A DNA stretch of 36,961 nucleotides from Verrucomicrobiota bacterium. Its GTDB lineage: Bacteria > Verrucomicrobiota > Verrucomicrobiia > Limisphaerales > UBA9464. Below are positions 16,943-26,131 of the stretch, in pieces; positions within the stretch are counted from its first letter, which is position 1, and every line of letters starts with the position of its first letter. The stretch is from positions 1-36,961 of the forward strand of contig WBXI01000014.1 in the NCBI GenBank assembly GCA_008933025.1. Direction: 5' to 3'. The notes beneath the pieces were generated by a model. It did no database searches. It was not told the DNA's origin and saw only the letters and a program-made list of their open reading frames with translations. The position numbers and the translations under genes are program-made.

Positions 16943-17989
16943 TTAACCCCCCAAAGCGGAGGTTTGTTGCTCGAGAAAAGCCGTCAAAGCCACCAAGGCA
17001 TGGCGCTCCGGGGTCTCCTTCAGTTCGTCCAAAGCCTTCCGGGCCTCGTCGAGAAATCCCGCGATCACCCGGCAGGACTCGCCGCGAGCATCCACCGTCT
17101 CCAGCAATGCCCGCACCGCGGCGAAGGACGCCGGATCCCAACTTTCCAGCCATCCGATCATGCGGGCGACGTCTTCCGTTCCGGCACGCTCGAAGAACGT
17201 CAGCAGCGGCAACGTGACCTTGCCTTTGGCGAGGTCGGTGCCGAGCGATTTTCCCGCGTCGTCTTCCGCCCCGTAAAGGTCCACGCAGTCGTCGTAGATC
17301 TGGTAGGCGGTGCCCAGGGCCAGCCCAAACCGCCTCAAGGCAGCGCGTTCGGATTCCGTCCCCGAGGACAGCCGGCCGCCGAGTTCGCAGGCCAACGCGA
17401 ACAGTTCCGCCGTCTTCATCTCCAGCACCTTGAAATACTCGGCCCGGCCGAGGTTCCACCGGCGGCGGCGGTGGGTTTGCAGGATCTCCCCGGTGCATAC
17501 CACGTGGGTGGAAAGCGCCACCGCCCGGCAGATGTCCGGCGTCGAGAATCCCGCGGCCAGCTTCAACGCGTGCGCGAACAGGCAATCGCCCACCAAGACC
17601 GCCACGTCGGGGCCGCAATGCCGGGCCAACGTGGATCGACCCCGCCGCATCGACGCCCCGTCCATGATGTCGTCGTGGACCAAGGTCGCCAGATGGATCA
17701 TTTCGATGACCACCGCGAGGGTCACGTGCTCGTCGGTCTGGGGCCCGCAGGTCCCCGCGGCCAAGGCCACCAGCGTGGGGCGCAGTTGCTTGCCTTGGTT
17801 GGTCAGCGCGTACCGCGCGTACGAGGCGATTTCGGGCTCGAACGCATCCACCTGTTCGGCCAGACGCGCCGTCACCTGCTCCAGAAAGGCATGCGCGGGC
17901 CCCACGACTTCTTCCCACGCCGCACGGGTGCGGAAATTGGGGTCGGCTGGAATCGTCTCGGGATCGAGGCTCGGCGCGGGAACCGCCAT
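16943..17989 (-). CDS. ispB: Polyprenyl diphosphate synthase (trans-isoprenyl synthetase)
   Basis: A 348-residue all-trans polyprenyl synthase that adds isopentenyl diphosphate units to an allylic starter to make the long side chain of quinones. The first aspartate-rich motif is HDDIMDGASMRRGRST (DDxxD, about 125) and the second is YQIYDDCVDLYG (DDxxD, about 245). Other family marks are GKQLRPTLVALAAG near the N-terminus and GTDLAKGKVTLPLL after the second motif. The absence of bulky residues just before the first motif (LATLVHDD) fits a medium- to long-chain product (C35-C45), but chain length is not settled. It is the first gene of a minus-strand unit followed, 6 nt later, by the sigma factor. 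The gene symbol is the usual one for this family rather than proof of octaprenyl product. Confidence 0.93.
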   Translation of the reverse strand: MAVPAPSLDPETIPADPNFRTRAAWEEVVGPAHAFLEQVTARLAEQVDAFEPEIASYARYALTNQGKQLRPTLVALAAGTCGPQTDEHVTLAVVIEMIHLATLVHDDIMDGASMRRGRSTLARHCGPDVAVLVGDCLFAHALKLAAGFSTPDICRAVALSTHVVCTGEILQTHRRRRWNLGRAEYFKVLEMKTAELFALACELGGRLSSGTESERAALRRFGLALGTAYQIYDDCVDLYGAEDDAGKSLGTDLAKGKVTLPLLTFFERAGTEDVARMIGWLESWDPASFAAVRALLETVDARGESCRVIAGFLDEARKALDELKETPERHALVALTAFLEQQTSALGG

Positions 17990-18103
17990 CGGGAGCGGAC
18001 CTTAGGTTTGGTGTGCGTGCGGGTCAACCGTGCCGCTTCCGGGAGTTTCGTGGGCCCGCGACCGGATCTTCCTTTCGTGCCCCGGCCCTTGCAGGATCCC
18101 GCC

Positions 18104-19228
18104 ATGGTCTTCCGGCGCGTCGTTCCCCTGGTCTTGCTGCTGTCGGCGTGCGCGGCCTCCGCGGGAGCGCCTCGAGCCGTTGCCGAACGGGTCCCCGAAG
18201 ACGGGGTCCAACCCCGCGTCGCCGTCGGCCCGGATGGATCCGTCCATCTCGCCTACCTGCGCGGCGATCCCAAAGCCGCCGATGTGGTGGTCCGCCACCG
18301 GCCGTCCGGGGCGCGGGCTTGGTCCGCCCCCGTCACCGTGAATTCCCGGCCGGGAAGTGCCGTGACCATTGGTTCCGTGCGTGGCGCCCAGTTGGCCGTG
18401 GGCCGCGGCAACCGGTTGCACGTGGTCTGGAACGGTTCCCGGAATGCCGAGCCCAAGGCCCGGGAAGGCGACCCGGTCCTGTACGCGGCGCTGCCTCCCG
18501 ACTCCGGCACGCCGACCGCGCAGCGATGTCTCTCGGGCGACACCCGCCATCTCGACGGCGGGGCAGCGGTCGCCGCCGATTCCGCCGGCCACGTGTTTGT
18601 GGTCTGGCATGCCGCCCCGATGGACCGGGAAGGCGAGGACCAGCGCCGGGTGTATGTCGCCCGTTCCGACGACGACGGGATCCATTTCGCTCCCGCCATG
18701 CCGGTCCCCGAGGCCGCGGACGGCGTGTGCGGCTGTTGCGGGTTGCAAGCGGCGACCAGCGGCGACGCCCTGTTGGTCGTCTACCGCCGGGCGACGCGAC
18801 TCGTGGAACGCGGGATGACACTGCTTGTGTCCCGTGACCACGGGGTTTCCTGGAAACGGCAGTCGTTGGACGACTGGGCGGCGAACCAGTGCCCGATGAG
18901 CACCGCCGCGATCCTGCCCACGCAAGACGGCGCCTGGCTGGGTTGGGAGCATGCGGGCCACGTTCGGTTCGCGCCCTGGAATCCGACGACTGGGTTGGGT
19001 GCCGCGATGGATCTGGGAGGCGGCTCCAAGAAGCATCCCGCGCTGGCGCTCGATGCCGAGGGCCAACCCGTGGCGGCCTGGACGGCGGGAACCGGATGGC
19101 AACGCGGCGGCAGCGCCGGTTGGGCCCGTCTGCCGGCATTGGAAGCCGTGGGCACGATGGCGGGCGTGCCGGTGTGGGGAACGGTCGCCGCCTACCGCGC
19201 GGACGACGGGATCCACGTGCTGTATTGA
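18104..19228 (+). CDS. Sialidase-fold (BNR/Asp-box) lipoprotein
   Basis: A 374-residue protein. The ORF track opens it far upstream at 16394, but that part is antisense to the sigma and polyprenyl genes; the ATG at 18104 gives a clean lipoprotein signal MVFRRVVPLVLLLSACAAS with lipobox LSAC. The rest is a beta-propeller pattern with Asp-box motifs SRDHGVSW and SDDDGIHF and repeated [LV]HLAY/[LV]HVVW strands, as in sialidase-fold proteins. A Cys-rich patch, DGVCGCCGLQAA, plus a later NQCPMSTAAI recur in a group of PVC exo-alpha-sialidase-like proteins. The key arginine triad of true sialidases is not evident, so glycosidase activity is unproven; ligand or glycan binding at the outer membrane is equally likely. 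It diverges from the polyprenyl synthase gene (114 nt apart). Confidence 0.85.
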   Translation: MVFRRVVPLVLLLSACAASAGAPRAVAERVPEDGVQPRVAVGPDGSVHLAYLRGDPKAADVVVRHRPSGARAWSAPVTVNSRPGSAVTIGSVRGAQLAVGRGNRLHVVWNGSRNAEPKAREGDPVLYAALPPDSGTPTAQRCLSGDTRHLDGGAAVAADSAGHVFVVWHAAPMDREGEDQRRVYVARSDDDGIHFAPAMPVPEAADGVCGCCGLQAATSGDALLVVYRRATRLVERGMTLLVSRDHGVSWKRQSLDDWAANQCPMSTAAILPTQDGAWLGWEHAGHVRFAPWNPTTGLGAAMDLGGGSKKHPALALDAEGQPVAAWTAGTGWQRGGSAGWARLPALEAVGTMAGVPVWGTVAAYRADDGIHVLY

Positions 19229-19241
19229 ACTGGCGCGACCC

Positions 19242-19655
19242 TCAGGCGTGCGACAGGGGTTCGCCGCTCGGTCGCTCCACCAAGTGCAGGAGGTTGCCCT
19301 CGGGATCCTTGAAAAAGAGGACGCGTCCGCCGCCGCCGGCGGGCTTGATGGAATCCGGGAAGGCGACCCCGGCGTCGGCGAGTTGGTCGCGGGCGGCATC
19401 CAGGTTGCCGACCCGCAGCGCCAGATGCCGCAGACCCGAGACCGAGTTGTCGCCGGTGATGTCGGCGGCGGCGCGGGCGGACGGGTAGATCTCGAGGACC
19501 AGGCCCCCGGGCATCTCGACGAATACCGCGGGTCGCTGGAGTTCGTTCCGCCAGATCCGCCGCGCTCCGAACGTGCGTTCGTACCAATCGGCCAGTCCGG
19601 CAGGGTCCTGGGCGGCGAATCCGACGTGCTCGACGCGGCAAATCAACGGTTGCAT
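19242..19655 (-). CDS. VOC family (glyoxalase/dioxygenase-like) protein
   Basis: A 137-residue single-module vicinal oxygen chelate protein with the paired beta-alpha-beta-beta-beta pattern. Candidate metal ligands are His in RVEHVGFAAQ, Glu in GLVLEIYPS, His in LRHLALRVGN and Glu at the end of NLLHLVERP. Such proteins bind a divalent metal and act in glyoxal detoxification, fosfomycin resistance or ring cleavage, but nothing here selects one. I prefer the ATG giving MQPLICRVEHVGF; the ORF-track start adds 12 residues (MMHPGGGPYSRR) that are atypical for the fold. It lies 73 nt downstream of the LysR gene on the same strand and is convergent with the lipoprotein gene (13 nt between stops). 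Confidence 0.9.
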   Translation of the reverse strand: MQPLICRVEHVGFAAQDPAGLADWYERTFGARRIWRNELQRPAVFVEMPGGLVLEIYPSARAAADITGDNSVSGLRHLALRVGNLDAARDQLADAGVAFPDSIKPAGGGGRVLFFKDPEGNLLHLVERPSGEPLSHA

Positions 19656-19728
19656 GCGGCGGGAGTAAGGCCCGCCGCCGGGATGCATCAAGGACGAAGC
19701 TCCGAAGGCGGTGTTTTCGGCCGGACCT

Positions 19729-20652
19729 TCAGGGCTTGGGGGTGCCGAGGGCCGCGGCCGGGGCGAAGGTTCGGGCCCGGGTCTGGAACGCCTCGAGCAG
19801 GTTCTGCAGCAGCGGCGTGAGCTTGCCCCGCCACAACGCGCCGATCCGGATCGGGGGCAGTTCGGGAATCGGGATCGAGCGCAGCTTGGGATTCAGTTTC
19901 CGGTCGGGCAGGTCGAAGCCAAGCCCGATGCCGAACCCGTTGGCCGCATAGATCTCGATCAATTCGAGGCTGCTGACCTCGATCGACGCCGGCCACTCCA
20001 GCTCGCGCTTCGCGAGCATCTCGCGGAACACCCGCGGCAACGCCTCGTTGGCGGGCAGGGTGATCAACGGTTCCGTGGGTAACGATCCGTCCCCACCGGC
20101 GATCGCCTCGAGGATCTGGGCGGCGGTCTGGTACCGGCTCGTCTTGAGAACGATGAAATAGCCCCCCAGCGCGAGCAGCGGCGCGCTGTCGAGTCCCGAC
20201 GGCGGCCTGCCTTCGAGCACGGTGACGGCGAAGTCGATCTCGTGTCGTTCCAGCCACTGTTCGACCAGCGGTTGGTGGGCGTCGCGCAGGATGAGTTTCA
20301 GCCGGGGAAAGCGTTTGCGCACCAGTTGCAGCACCTCCGGCAGATGGTCGCGGAGGATCGCCGAGGGCGCCGCCATGCGGACGGTCTGGGTGACGCCACC
20401 GCGGAGTTTCTCGCCCACCGCCTCGACGTTGGAGAAGAACGGCCGGACAAACTCGTACAACTCCTGTCCCGCCGCGGTGAGTTCGAACGGGCGGCGGTTG
20501 AACAGTTTCAACCCGAGGTCCGACTCGAGTTGGAGGATCTGGCCCGAGACGGCCGGTTGTTGGATGCCGTAGGGGATGTTGCGCACGGCTTCCATGATCC
20601 CTCCGTGGCGGGCCACGTAGTAAAAGAGTTCTAGGTGGTGGATGTTCAGCAT
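19729..20652 (-). CDS. LysR family transcriptional regulator
   Basis: A 307-residue LysR-type regulator. The N-terminal winged helix-turn-helix reads MLNIHHLELFYYVARHGGIMEAVRN and IQQPAVSGQILQLESDLGLKLFNRRPFELTAAG, with the family's recognition-helix core QPAVSxQIxxLE. The remaining ~210 residues form the two-lobed effector-binding domain (start about VRMAAPSAILRDHLPEVLQLVRKRFP). It likely controls itself and neighbouring genes, perhaps the VOC gene that follows it 73 nt downstream, in response to a small molecule that cannot be guessed. It starts 204 nt from the divergent metallophosphoesterase gene; LysR proteins often bind such divergent regions. The unusual helix loop NIPYGIQQ differs from the common RLHVSQP but keeps the fold length. 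Confidence 0.93.
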   Translation of the reverse strand: MLNIHHLELFYYVARHGGIMEAVRNIPYGIQQPAVSGQILQLESDLGLKLFNRRPFELTAAGQELYEFVRPFFSNVEAVGEKLRGGVTQTVRMAAPSAILRDHLPEVLQLVRKRFPRLKLILRDAHQPLVEQWLERHEIDFAVTVLEGRPPSGLDSAPLLALGGYFIVLKTSRYQTAAQILEAIAGGDGSLPTEPLITLPANEALPRVFREMLAKRELEWPASIEVSSLELIEIYAANGFGIGLGFDLPDRKLNPKLRSIPIPELPPIRIGALWRGKLTPLLQNLLEAFQTRARTFAPAAALGTPKP

Positions 20653-20856
20653 GGGGGAGCGCCCCTTGTCTGGCCGCGGCGCGATCGAACGTCAAGCCGG
20701 TGGACACGCGCGGGTGCATGCGGGGCGCATCCCGGCCGCGTGGCCGGGTGCCGTGGCCGGCGCGGTCGATCCCGACGGCGGCACGATGCGTCCGTCGCAC
20801 CCGCGCCGAGAATTCGCCATCGCGGCCGGCGCGGGCGCGCCCTAGCGTGGTCCGCA

Positions 20857-21639
20857 GTGAAACTGCTGTTCATCGGCGACATCGTGGGCGAGCCCGGGCG
20901 TCGCGCCGTGAAAATCCTCCTGCCCGTGCTCCGGGAACGCCACGGCCTCGGGTTCGTGATCGCCAACGGCGAGAATTCGGCCGGCGGCAATGGCATCACC
21001 GCGGCCCTCGCCCAGGAACTCTTCCAGTCGGGCGTGGACGTGATCACCACCGGCGACCACGTCTGGGACCAGAAGGAGACCGCCGGATTGCTCGCCCGGG
21101 AACCGCGGGTGTTGCGCCCCGCCAATTATCCGCCGGGCGTCCCGGGCAACGGCAGCGTCGTCCACGCGCGTCCGGACGGGCCGCCCGTGGCCGTGCTGAA
21201 CCTCCAGGGCCGCACGTTCATGCCGGCGTTGGAAAACCCGTTCGTGCTCGCCGTCGCCGAAGTCCGGCGCCTGCGCGAAAGCACCCCGGTCGTGTTCGTC
21301 GATTTCCATGCCGAGGCCACGTCCGAAAAAATCGCGATGGGGCGGATGCTGGATGGCCAGATCTCCGGGTTGGTGGGCACGCACACGCACGTCCAGACCG
21401 CCGACGAATGGGTGTTGCCGCGCGGCACCGCCTATCTCACCGACGCCGGATTCACCGGGCCGCACGACGGCATTCTCGGTCGCGAGGTCGAACCCATCGT
21501 CCGGAGGTTCCTCACGAACATGCCCCAGCGGTTCGAGGTCGCCTCGGGACGGGTGCTGCTGCAGGGCGCGGTGATCGACATCGACGAGGCCACCGGCCTG
21601 GCCCGGGGGATCACCCGCATCTCGGAACCGCTGCCGTGA
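20857..21639 (+). CDS. ymdB: TIGR00282/YmdB-like metallophosphoesterase
   Basis: A 260-residue dinuclear-metal phosphodiesterase of the YmdB (TIGR00282) family. Metal-binding marks are all present: FIGDIVGEPG, ANGENSAGGNGI, TTGDHVWDQKE, VDFHAEATSEK and GTHTHVQTADE. In Bacillus the family member hydrolyses 2',3'-cyclic nucleotides and cAMP and affects biofilm and motility decisions; in this organism the role is inferred only from homology. It uses a GTG start at 20857 (VKLLFIGD): the ORF track opens it 74 codons earlier in Arg/Gly-rich non-coding sequence, and the family begins right at this M/V-K-[IL]LFIGDI. It stands alone between the divergent LysR gene and the convergent SGNH gene. Confidence 0.94.
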   Translation: MKLLFIGDIVGEPGRRAVKILLPVLRERHGLGFVIANGENSAGGNGITAALAQELFQSGVDVITTGDHVWDQKETAGLLAREPRVLRPANYPPGVPGNGSVVHARPDGPPVAVLNLQGRTFMPALENPFVLAVAEVRRLRESTPVVFVDFHAEATSEKIAMGRMLDGQISGLVGTHTHVQTADEWVLPRGTAYLTDAGFTGPHDGILGREVEPIVRRFLTNMPQRFEVASGRVLLQGAVIDIDEATGLARGITRISEPLP

Positions 21640-21834
21640 CGGCGGCGCGGCCGGACCGCCGCCGCCGCCGGGAAGTCACGCGATCGCGCCGGGGTCGATG
21701 GCATCGGCGGATGCGGGTTCCGCGTTCCCAATCCCCGTCTCGCATGGCGCTTCCCGGCGCACCCAACCCGCCCACCGCCGTCGCTTTCGGCATCCCGGCG
21801 CCTGGGCATGGTGTCCCGTCCGCCGGGTTCCGGC

Positions 21835-22524
21835 TCAGGGCCGGATGGCCTGGTAGATGGTCATCGCCATCAAGCGGGCGCCGGCCGCGTTCGGATGGAT
21901 CTTGTCCGGGAACATTTCGGGATGCCCGGACAGCGCGTCGTTGAGATCGATGACCGGGACCTTGTGCTTCTGGCAGACGTCCATGATGGACGGGACGACG
22001 CCGGTATCCATGACCTCGCGGTTGATGCCCCACCGCGTTTCGTAGACGGGCACGGGGACGCAGACCCAAACCTTGGTGCGGGGCTTGTGCGGCAACCCCT
22101 GGAAATGCGCGAGCAAGGCGACCAAATCCTGCTCGAACGCCGGCCGCCCCTTCCAGTTCTGCGGTTTGGTGTCGTTCGTTCCCAGCTTCAGGATCACCAC
22201 GTCGGGCGTCCACGCGGTCGCCGCCTTGAACTCGTCGGTGGTCCAGTACGGCAGGTCGCCCGTCTTCAGCAGGGTCGCGCCGCTCCGTCCGAAGTTCCGC
22301 ACCTCGAACGTGCCCCCGAGCATGCCGCCCAGCACGGTCGGGTAATTGTTGGTCTCGCGGTTCTCCACGCCGGCCCCTTGGGTGATCGAGTCGCCGACGC
22401 ACGCGACCCGGATCCTGCGGCCCTCGTAGTCCTCGGCGTGGACATGGGGCGGTTCGAAATGTTTGCAGCCCGACGCGACCCACACGAGGAGGACGAGCCA
22501 AAGCGAGCGGACGAGGAACTTCAT
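21835..22524 (-). CDS. SGNH/GDSL-type hydrolase lipoprotein
   Basis: A 229-residue lipoprotein: MKFLVRSLWLVLLVWVASGCKHFEPPH carries a signal with lipobox ASGC. The catalytic blocks follow in order: VACVGDSITQGAG (nucleophile Ser in block I), a Gly in RNFGRSGATL (block II), KLGTNDTKPQNW (block III Asn) and FPDKIHPNAAGARLM (Asp/His of block V). It is a typical periplasmic ester hydrolase, often acting on acetylated glycans. It is the last gene of a minus-strand run starting at 28292, 62 nt after the methyltransferase stop. Acting on sugars decorated by the neighbouring glycosyltransferase or methyltransferases is inference. The ORF-track start (23211) is a read-through over the methyltransferase and is rejected. 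Confidence 0.93.
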   Translation of the reverse strand: MKFLVRSLWLVLLVWVASGCKHFEPPHVHAEDYEGRRIRVACVGDSITQGAGVENRETNNYPTVLGGMLGGTFEVRNFGRSGATLLKTGDLPYWTTDEFKAATAWTPDVVILKLGTNDTKPQNWKGRPAFEQDLVALLAHFQGLPHKPRTKVWVCVPVPVYETRWGINREVMDTGVVPSIMDVCQKHKVPVIDLNDALSGHPEMFPDKIHPNAAGARLMAMTIYQAIRP

Positions 22525-22586
22525 GCGCGGCCGATTGTCCGCGTTCGCGCCGCGCGGGCAAGTGGCAAGGCGCGGGGCGCGGGGAA

Positions 22587-23357
22587 CTACGGTTTGCGCG
22601 CGACCACGAACGCGTTGAAAAGGCCGTACTTCAGCGGCGTGGCGTTGAGCAGCCACCCCAGGGCCCGCGGGACGTCCCGGTCGGTGCACTCGATCCGCTC
22701 GACGACACAGCCGTTGCGCCGGAGGAAGAAGGCGAGATCCAGCGCGTTCGTGCACACGATCGCGTCGTCGTCGGGCGCGAACGGTTGCTTGATGATCGGC
22801 GGCATGCGTTCGAACCGGACGGATTCCGGCGCCGCGCGCATCTGCCGGCGCCGGGCGAGCAAGGCGAGCAGGTTGCGCCACTTGTGGACGATGCCGCGCA
22901 TGCGCGGGTGGTAGTCGCGGAAGCCCAGCACGCGCAGGAAATTCGGGCTGCTCAGCACCACCCGGCCCCCCGGCGCGCACACCCGCACCGCCTCGCGCAC
23001 GAACGATTCCGGATCCTCGACGTGTTCCACCACGTTGAGCGCGCCCACCACCGCGAAATGCCCGTCGGGATAGGGAAGGCGCCGGCCGTCGTACAACACG
23101 CAACGTTCGGTGTGTCGGCGCGCGCGCTCGATGTTCGGCGCCGCCACGTCCACGCCGTGTGCCTCGATGCCGTCGCGCGCCAGCAGCGCCACGACTTGCC
23201 CGACACCGCACCCGATGTCGAGCACGCGCCCGCCGGGACGGTCCGGACGCAACGTCCTCGCGAACTTCGCGTAGAACGTCGCATCCCAGTTCGCGAGGAT
23301 GTCGGCATAGCCGGCATCGTCGCGGACATGGTCGAGATGGCTGGTCTGGACGCTCAT
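22587..23357 (-). CDS. Class I SAM-dependent methyltransferase
   Basis: A 256-residue Methyltransf_11/23-type enzyme. The SAM-binding motif is GGRVLDIGCGVGQVVALLA, with the acidic end of strand 2 in EAHGVDVA and motif II in DGHFAVVGALNVVEHVEDPESFV; a strand-5 motif is APGGRVVLSSPN. The C-terminal half (about 150-256) carries a substrate-binding helix region with FRDYHPRMRGIVHKWRNLLALL. The start ATG giving MSVQTSHLDHVRDD fits the family better than the ORF-track start 48 codons upstream. It follows the YfhO-like gene by 28 nt, inside the minus-strand polysaccharide-type unit. The substrate is unknown; a lipid-linked sugar or a similar envelope molecule is inferred from neighbours. Confidence 0.92.
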   Translation of the reverse strand: MSVQTSHLDHVRDDAGYADILANWDATFYAKFARTLRPDRPGGRVLDIGCGVGQVVALLARDGIEAHGVDVAAPNIERARRHTERCVLYDGRRLPYPDGHFAVVGALNVVEHVEDPESFVREAVRVCAPGGRVVLSSPNFLRVLGFRDYHPRMRGIVHKWRNLLALLARRRQMRAAPESVRFERMPPIIKQPFAPDDDAIVCTNALDLAFFLRRNGCVVERIECTDRDVPRALGWLLNATPLKYGLFNAFVVARKP

Positions 23358-23385
23358 GACGGGGTGCGGGGACGGATCCGGGGCC

Positions 23386-26061
23386 TCAAGCGCCCGCGGG
23401 GGTTGCCTTCCTGCCGGCATCGGGCCGCGCCGGGGCGCCGCGCGATCCCGGGAACGCGAGGAAGCCCGCGAGCGCGAGCGCGGCCACGCAGGCCGAGACA
23501 CTGACCCAAAGCGGCCGGGTGTCGGTCCGGAACCGGAACTCGACGGTGTGCTCGCCCGCGGGCACGACGACCGCGCGCATGATGTGGTTGGCCCGGAGCA
23601 GGGCGGCGGGTTGCCCGTCGATGGCCACGTTCCAGTCCTCGTGCCACCGGTCGTTGTCCAGCAACACGGCGGGGGAAGCCGACTGGGTTTTCACCACCAG
23701 GCGTTTCGGGGCGTAGCTCTCGATGCGGGCGGTGCCGTTGGTGGTCCCGGCGACCGGTTGGGCGCCGGGCGCGGTGGCCAGCAGCACCGTGCGGGTAGGA
23801 TCGAAGGCGGGATCCCGAAGCCGGACGAGGGTCTCGGCGTCGTTGGTGGATACCTGCCAGAGGGAATGGAGACCGACGCGCGGCAACGAACCGGTGAGCT
23901 CGAACAGCGCGTAGCGGCCGTTGGGATTCGCGACCGCGTCGAAATCGTCGGCCTGGGGATTCTTCAGGTCGGCGTCGGGCTTGGGCGCGAGATCGAAGCC
24001 GAGCCGGGGCACGAGCGGGCCGTTGGCCGGCGCGAAAGCCGAGTTGAGTTGGCCCTCGTAGGCGCGGGCCGCCATCAGGTAACGCGTCCCCGTCAATTGC
24101 CAGAACCGGCCCACGACGTGCAGGTCCCCCTGCGCCAGCTCGTTGGTCCGCGGTTCGAAGGCGCGGAGGAACGCCTCGTCGAGCGCCGGCATGCGCGGGG
24201 CCTGGATGATGTCGACCGTCTGGATGTTGTAGCGCTGGAAATGGTGCTCGAGCCAGAGGTTGTGCACGGCCGGCATGAGGCCGTCGTCCGGCGCCACCAG
24301 CAGTTGGCGCGTCGTCGGCAGGAGGCGCGCGGCGACCCGCGATTCGGCCGGTTTCCCGGCGAGGAAATCGATGACCACGTTGCTCTGGTAACGCCGCAAA
24401 TAGTCGTAGTGGATCACCCACGGCGTGTTCGCGTGGTAGAGGTCGACGGCCAGCAGGACCGCGAGGATCCACCACGCGGTGCGTGAGTTCGGCCCGGCAA
24501 AGGCGCCCGCGAACACCAGCGCGAAGGCCAGTCCGACGGCGCCGAGGAAACCGACGAACACCCCGATCTCCCAGAGGCTGTGCTGGACGATCCGCGGTGC
24601 CTGTTCCTTGGAGACGAGGGTCTGCAGATGGGCGACGAGGTCGGGTTGGTAGGACAGATAGGCGATCGCCGCGAGGACGGCCCCGATGACGACGACGAGG
24701 ATTCCCACGACGAACCGGCGTTCGACGACGGGGGTTTTGGCACCGGCCCACCAGGCGCGGAGCCGCGGGGCCAACCCAAGGTCGCGCCCGGCGACGCCCG
24801 CCAGATGCTCGCGGGCGAGGGCTTCCAGTCCGTGCGCGAAGAGGACGAGGGTCGCGAGATGGAACCCGTGCAGGAACTTCATCGGGATGCGCATCGTGCG
24901 GAAGAACGGGAGCGGGAAGACCAGATGGTAGAACGGCGCGTGGCGGCCGAAGGCGAACAGGAGCGAGACCACGGCGGCGATGGCCCAGAACCAGACGCGG
25001 CGGCGTTCGGTCTCGGTGAACGGCGACGGACCGCGTGCGAGGGAGCGGACCAGCGCCCACGCCGCGCCGACCAGCACCAGCACCCCGGCGTACTCGCCGC
25101 CGCCGGAAAACCGGTGCTGCGGATCGCCATCCGGCCCGACCGCGCCCCAATAGGCGCCCCCATCCGGGGTGTCCATCCGGTAGCCGAGGATGCCGGGGAC
25201 GGCGATGCGGACGATCTCGGCCTTTGGGAAACTCCAACCGGTGATGAACTCCCAGCGCTGGGCATCGGACTGGTTCTCGCCGATGGCGGCCACGCCCTTC
25301 ACGGAAGTGTTGATCAACGTGGTGATCGAGCCGAAGGCGATCCACCCGGCGGCGATCACGACCACGGCCAACTTCGAAACCGCCGACACCGCGCGTCGGG
25401 CGGCGTTGCCGTCCCGCGAGGTCCATTCGTTCCAAACCAAGGCCCCGGCGAAGTAGAGGCTGAGCAGGGCACCGGAATCGGCCGCTTCGGTGACATTGAG
25501 GCCGACGGCAAAGCCCGCGAGGACGATGCTGGCCCAAACCTTGCCTCCCGGTCCGTAGGCCAGCCCCAGGGCGGCGAAGATGCACGCCGCCGCGATGCCG
25601 CGGCCCGGAAGTCCCCAGCAGGCGTGCGAGAAGTAGTTCGAGTTGAGCGCGGCGGCGATCCCCAGCAACAGCGAGACCGGCATCGCGAATCCCATCCGCC
25701 GTCCGCAGAAGGCCGCCGCCGAGCCCAGCAGGAGCAACGACAACGGTGCGTACAACCGCGCGAAGATCTCGGGACCCCCGGCCAGCGTGCCGGCGATCTG
25801 GGTGAAATTCGGCGTGGCGGCGGGCGATTCCGTTCCCAGCCAATTCAAGTCCTGCCACACCCCCGTGAAAGCTCCCGGCAATTGCCCGGACGCCGCGCTG
25901 ATCACCCCCAGCGGACCGTCGTTCGAGAACAGGATGTGTCCCGGTTGGAGGACCCCGTGGAAGAGCCCGGCGAGCAGGAGGAGCAGGACGCCCGCTGTGA
26001 TGCCGAGTGTCCGCCGGGTGCCCGGCGTGCCGGCCCGCGTGTCCGATGCTGGTGTGGCCAT
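23386..26061 (-). CDS. YfhO-like large membrane protein
   Basis: An 891-residue integral membrane protein with about a dozen hydrophobic segments (for example GITAGVLLLLLAGLFHGVL, LYAPLSLLLLGSAAAFCG, FVVGILVVVIGAVLAAIAYLSY) and a large C-terminal soluble part (about 590-850: LLPTTRQLLVAPDDGLMPAVHNLW...VLLDNDRWHEDWNVAIDGQPA), then a last helix (PLWVSVSACVAALALAGFLAF). This is the layout of YfhO-type proteins, GT-C-like membrane proteins linked to glycosylation of lipids or teichoic-type polymers in other bacteria. HTVEFRFR and WVSVSACVAALAL at the end are typical of the family. The N-terminus SNDGPLG may be the acidic motif region. It lies 70 nt after the GT2 gene and 28 nt before the methyltransferase, in one minus-strand unit. 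Confidence 0.88.
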   Translation of the reverse strand: MATPASDTRAGTPGTRRTLGITAGVLLLLLAGLFHGVLQPGHILFSNDGPLGVISAASGQLPGAFTGVWQDLNWLGTESPAATPNFTQIAGTLAGGPEIFARLYAPLSLLLLGSAAAFCGRRMGFAMPVSLLLGIAAALNSNYFSHACWGLPGRGIAAACIFAALGLAYGPGGKVWASIVLAGFAVGLNVTEAADSGALLSLYFAGALVWNEWTSRDGNAARRAVSAVSKLAVVVIAAGWIAFGSITTLINTSVKGVAAIGENQSDAQRWEFITGWSFPKAEIVRIAVPGILGYRMDTPDGGAYWGAVGPDGDPQHRFSGGGEYAGVLVLVGAAWALVRSLARGPSPFTETERRRVWFWAIAAVVSLLFAFGRHAPFYHLVFPLPFFRTMRIPMKFLHGFHLATLVLFAHGLEALAREHLAGVAGRDLGLAPRLRAWWAGAKTPVVERRFVVGILVVVIGAVLAAIAYLSYQPDLVAHLQTLVSKEQAPRIVQHSLWEIGVFVGFLGAVGLAFALVFAGAFAGPNSRTAWWILAVLLAVDLYHANTPWVIHYDYLRRYQSNVVIDFLAGKPAESRVAARLLPTTRQLLVAPDDGLMPAVHNLWLEHHFQRYNIQTVDIIQAPRMPALDEAFLRAFEPRTNELAQGDLHVVGRFWQLTGTRYLMAARAYEGQLNSAFAPANGPLVPRLGFDLAPKPDADLKNPQADDFDAVANPNGRYALFELTGSLPRVGLHSLWQVSTNDAETLVRLRDPAFDPTRTVLLATAPGAQPVAGTTNGTARIESYAPKRLVVKTQSASPAVLLDNDRWHEDWNVAIDGQPAALLRANHIMRAVVVPAGEHTVEFRFRTDTRPLWVSVSACVAALALAGFLAFPGSRGAPARPDAGRKATPAGA

Positions 26062-26131
26062 CTGCCCGGAGGGTGGGCCATCGATTCCGCCTTAGGCAAC
26101 ACCTACGCGGCTGCCACCGGCGCGAGGACCG

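Noticed and set aside
16394-18103. Upstream extension of the BNR lipoprotein gene (944-aa ORF)
   Set aside because: This part is antisense to the sigma and polyprenyl synthase genes; the ATG at 18104 gives a clean lipoprotein signal.
21640-21834. GC-rich inverted repeats between the YmdB and SGNH genes as a terminator
   Set aside because: Short GGC/GCC complementarities are expected by chance at this GC content and no T-run follows on either strand.
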